From Phylloscopus collybita (taxonomy: Eukaryota > Chordata > Aves > Passeriformes > Phylloscopidae), in NCBI GenBank assembly GCA_027886175.1, contig JAJNNQ010000028.1, positions 2,003,001 through 2,067,000 of the forward strand: a stretch of 64,000 bases of DNA. The letters are read 5' to 3'. The notes under the pieces were generated by a model, which worked only from the letters and a program-made list of their open reading frames with translations, did no database searches and was not told the origin of the DNA. The first letter of the stretch is position 1; each line of letters starts with the position of its first letter. Shown piece after piece: positions 56,020 to 64,000 of the stretch. Made by a program: the position numbers and the translations under genes.

Positions 56020-56472
56020 TCCGTCCACACCGCCGGTGCACCGGGGAGCACCTCCGCCGCGGCCGCCGCCGCCTTCTCCCCCTCAGAGAGATCTCGCGAG
56101 ACTCCGCCCCGACGCGCGCTCTTAGGCCCCGCCTCCCCTGGGTCCTTGCCCGTACGAGGCCCCGCCCCCAAGGCGTTCTGCCCCCGCCTCCCGGGCGTTC
56201 TGCCCCCGCCCCCCGGGAGTTCTGCCCCGCCCCACGGAGCTCCCGGTCCCGCCCCACGAAGCCCCCGGTCCCGCCTCCACAAGCGTGACCGTGGCCCCGC
56301 CTTTCGACCCCGCCCCGGTTCCGGCCCCCGCCCCGGTACCGGCCCCTGGCCCCGCCCCCAGGCCCGGCCCCGCCCCCGATTGGCCGGCGCTGGCCCCGCC
56401 CCGGCCCCGCCCCCGCGCGCCCCCGCGGCCGGCCGCGCCCCCCCGGCCCCGCAGGCGCGGCCCGGCCCGGCC
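56020..56472 (+). promoter_or_regulatory. MAP2K2: MAP2K2 CpG-island promoter
   Basis: Very CpG-rich, TATA-less region full of CCCCGCCCC (SP/KLF-type) boxes, with repeated CCCGGGCGTTCTGCCCCCGC phrases. At 56,092-56,101 it has the perfect palindrome TCTCGCGAGA, a motif known from housekeeping bidirectional promoters. Long antisense open frames here reflect GC content. Confidence 0.65.
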
Positions 56473-63269
<6,797 letters not shown>

Positions 63270-63404
63270 GTAGGGGCTGTGGTGTGCATCGGCAGCAACG
63301 CTTCCAGGGGGGCTGAGCGGGGGCTGGGCTGGCTGGGGGAGCCGCTCCGGAGCTGGGAGTGTCCCTGGGGAAGGCACAGCCACAACCCCACCCCTGCCAC
63401 TGCT

Positions 63405-64000
63405 CCAGGGAGGGCTCGAGAGCCCCTGCCAGGACCTCAAGGGGCTCCAGGGAGGGGTCAGAGCCCCTGCCAGGACCTCAAGGGGCTCCAGGGAGGGGTC
63501 AGAGTCCCTGCCAGGACCTCAAGGGGCTCCAGGGAGGGGTCAGAGTCCCTGCCAGGACCTCAAGGGGCTCCAGGGAGAGGTCGGAGCCCCTGCCAGGACC
63601 TCAAGGGGCTCCACGGAGAGGTCAGAGCCTCTGCCAGGACTTCAAGGGGCTCCAGGGAGGGGTCAGAGCCTCTGCCAGGACCTCAAGGGGCTCCACGGAG
63701 AGGTCAGAGCCTCTGCCAGGACTTCAAGGGGCTCCAGGGAGGGGTCAGAGCGCCTGTCAGGACCTCAAGGGGCTCCAGGGAGAGCTGGAGAACCCCTGCC
63801 AGGACCTCAAGGGGCTCCAGAGAGAGCTGGAGAACCCCTGCCAGGACCTCAAGGGGCTCCACGGAGGGGTCAGAGCCTCTGCCAGGACCTCAAGGGGCTC
63901 CAGGAAGAGCTGGAGAACCCCTGCCAGGACCTCAAGGGGCTCCAGGGAGGGGTCAGAGCCCCTGCCAGGACCTCAAGGGGCTCAAGGAAGAGCTGGAGAA
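63405..64000. repeat. Minisatellite, 41-bp unit, MAP2K2 intron 7, runs off window
   Basis: About 14 copies of CCCCTGCCAGGACCTCAAGG followed by GGCTCCAGGGAGGGGTCAGAG or GGCTCCAGGGAGAGCTGGAGA. Two unit types are interspersed. The array continues past the right edge. Confidence 0.95.

Overview
This is vertebrate nuclear DNA, almost certainly from a bird and possibly a passerine. The evidence is the many CR1 retroposon 3' ends, the very short GC-rich introns, the density of minisatellites, and a gene block matching human 19p13.3 (micro-chromosome type sequence, like chicken chromosome 28). The exons below were read by hand from splice sites, reading phase and remembered protein families. No alignment was run.

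Layout. At the left edge is the first coding exon of a fibrillin gene (best fit FBN3), on the minus strand and running off the window. From about 2.5 to 31.5 kb I find no convincing protein-coding exon. That stretch holds tandem arrays, purine or A/C-only tracts, CR1 fragments, a probable LTR fragment, a 372-bp near-perfect inverted repeat, and an orphan CpG-rich island with a CTCF-like site at about 30.83-31.26 kb.

From 31.5 kb the window is gene-dense: EBI3 (-), ANKRD24 (-), SIRT6 (+), CREB3L3 (-) and MAP2K2 (+, cut at the right edge after exon 7). Order and relative orientation are those I recall for human. ANKRD24/SIRT6 and CREB3L3/MAP2K2 are head to head; SIRT6/CREB3L3 are tail to tail. 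For the four complete genes every exon boundary closes in phase, giving proteins of 303, 906, 336 and 450 aa.

Most notable observations: (1) EBI3 carries an in-frame, symmetric phase 1-1 exon coding for an Ig-like domain that mammalian EBI3 lacks; (2) the SIRT6 promoter contains a 45-bp unit repeated three times, each with a YY1-type AAGATGGCGGC, which also makes an overlapping upstream ORF; (3) ANKRD24 has a GC-AG intron and two candidate first exons; (4) three SIRT6 introns contain arrays whose units look like 3' splice sites; (5) a MAP2K2 intron minisatellite appears to have been born from a CR1 fragment; (6) there is a 99%-identical inverted repeat at 17.3/19.4 kb. The genes are functionally separate (cytokine subunit, stereocilia-type ankyrin protein, NAD-dependent deacylase, liver ER-membrane transcription factor, MAPK kinase); their linkage is ancestral synteny, not an operon.
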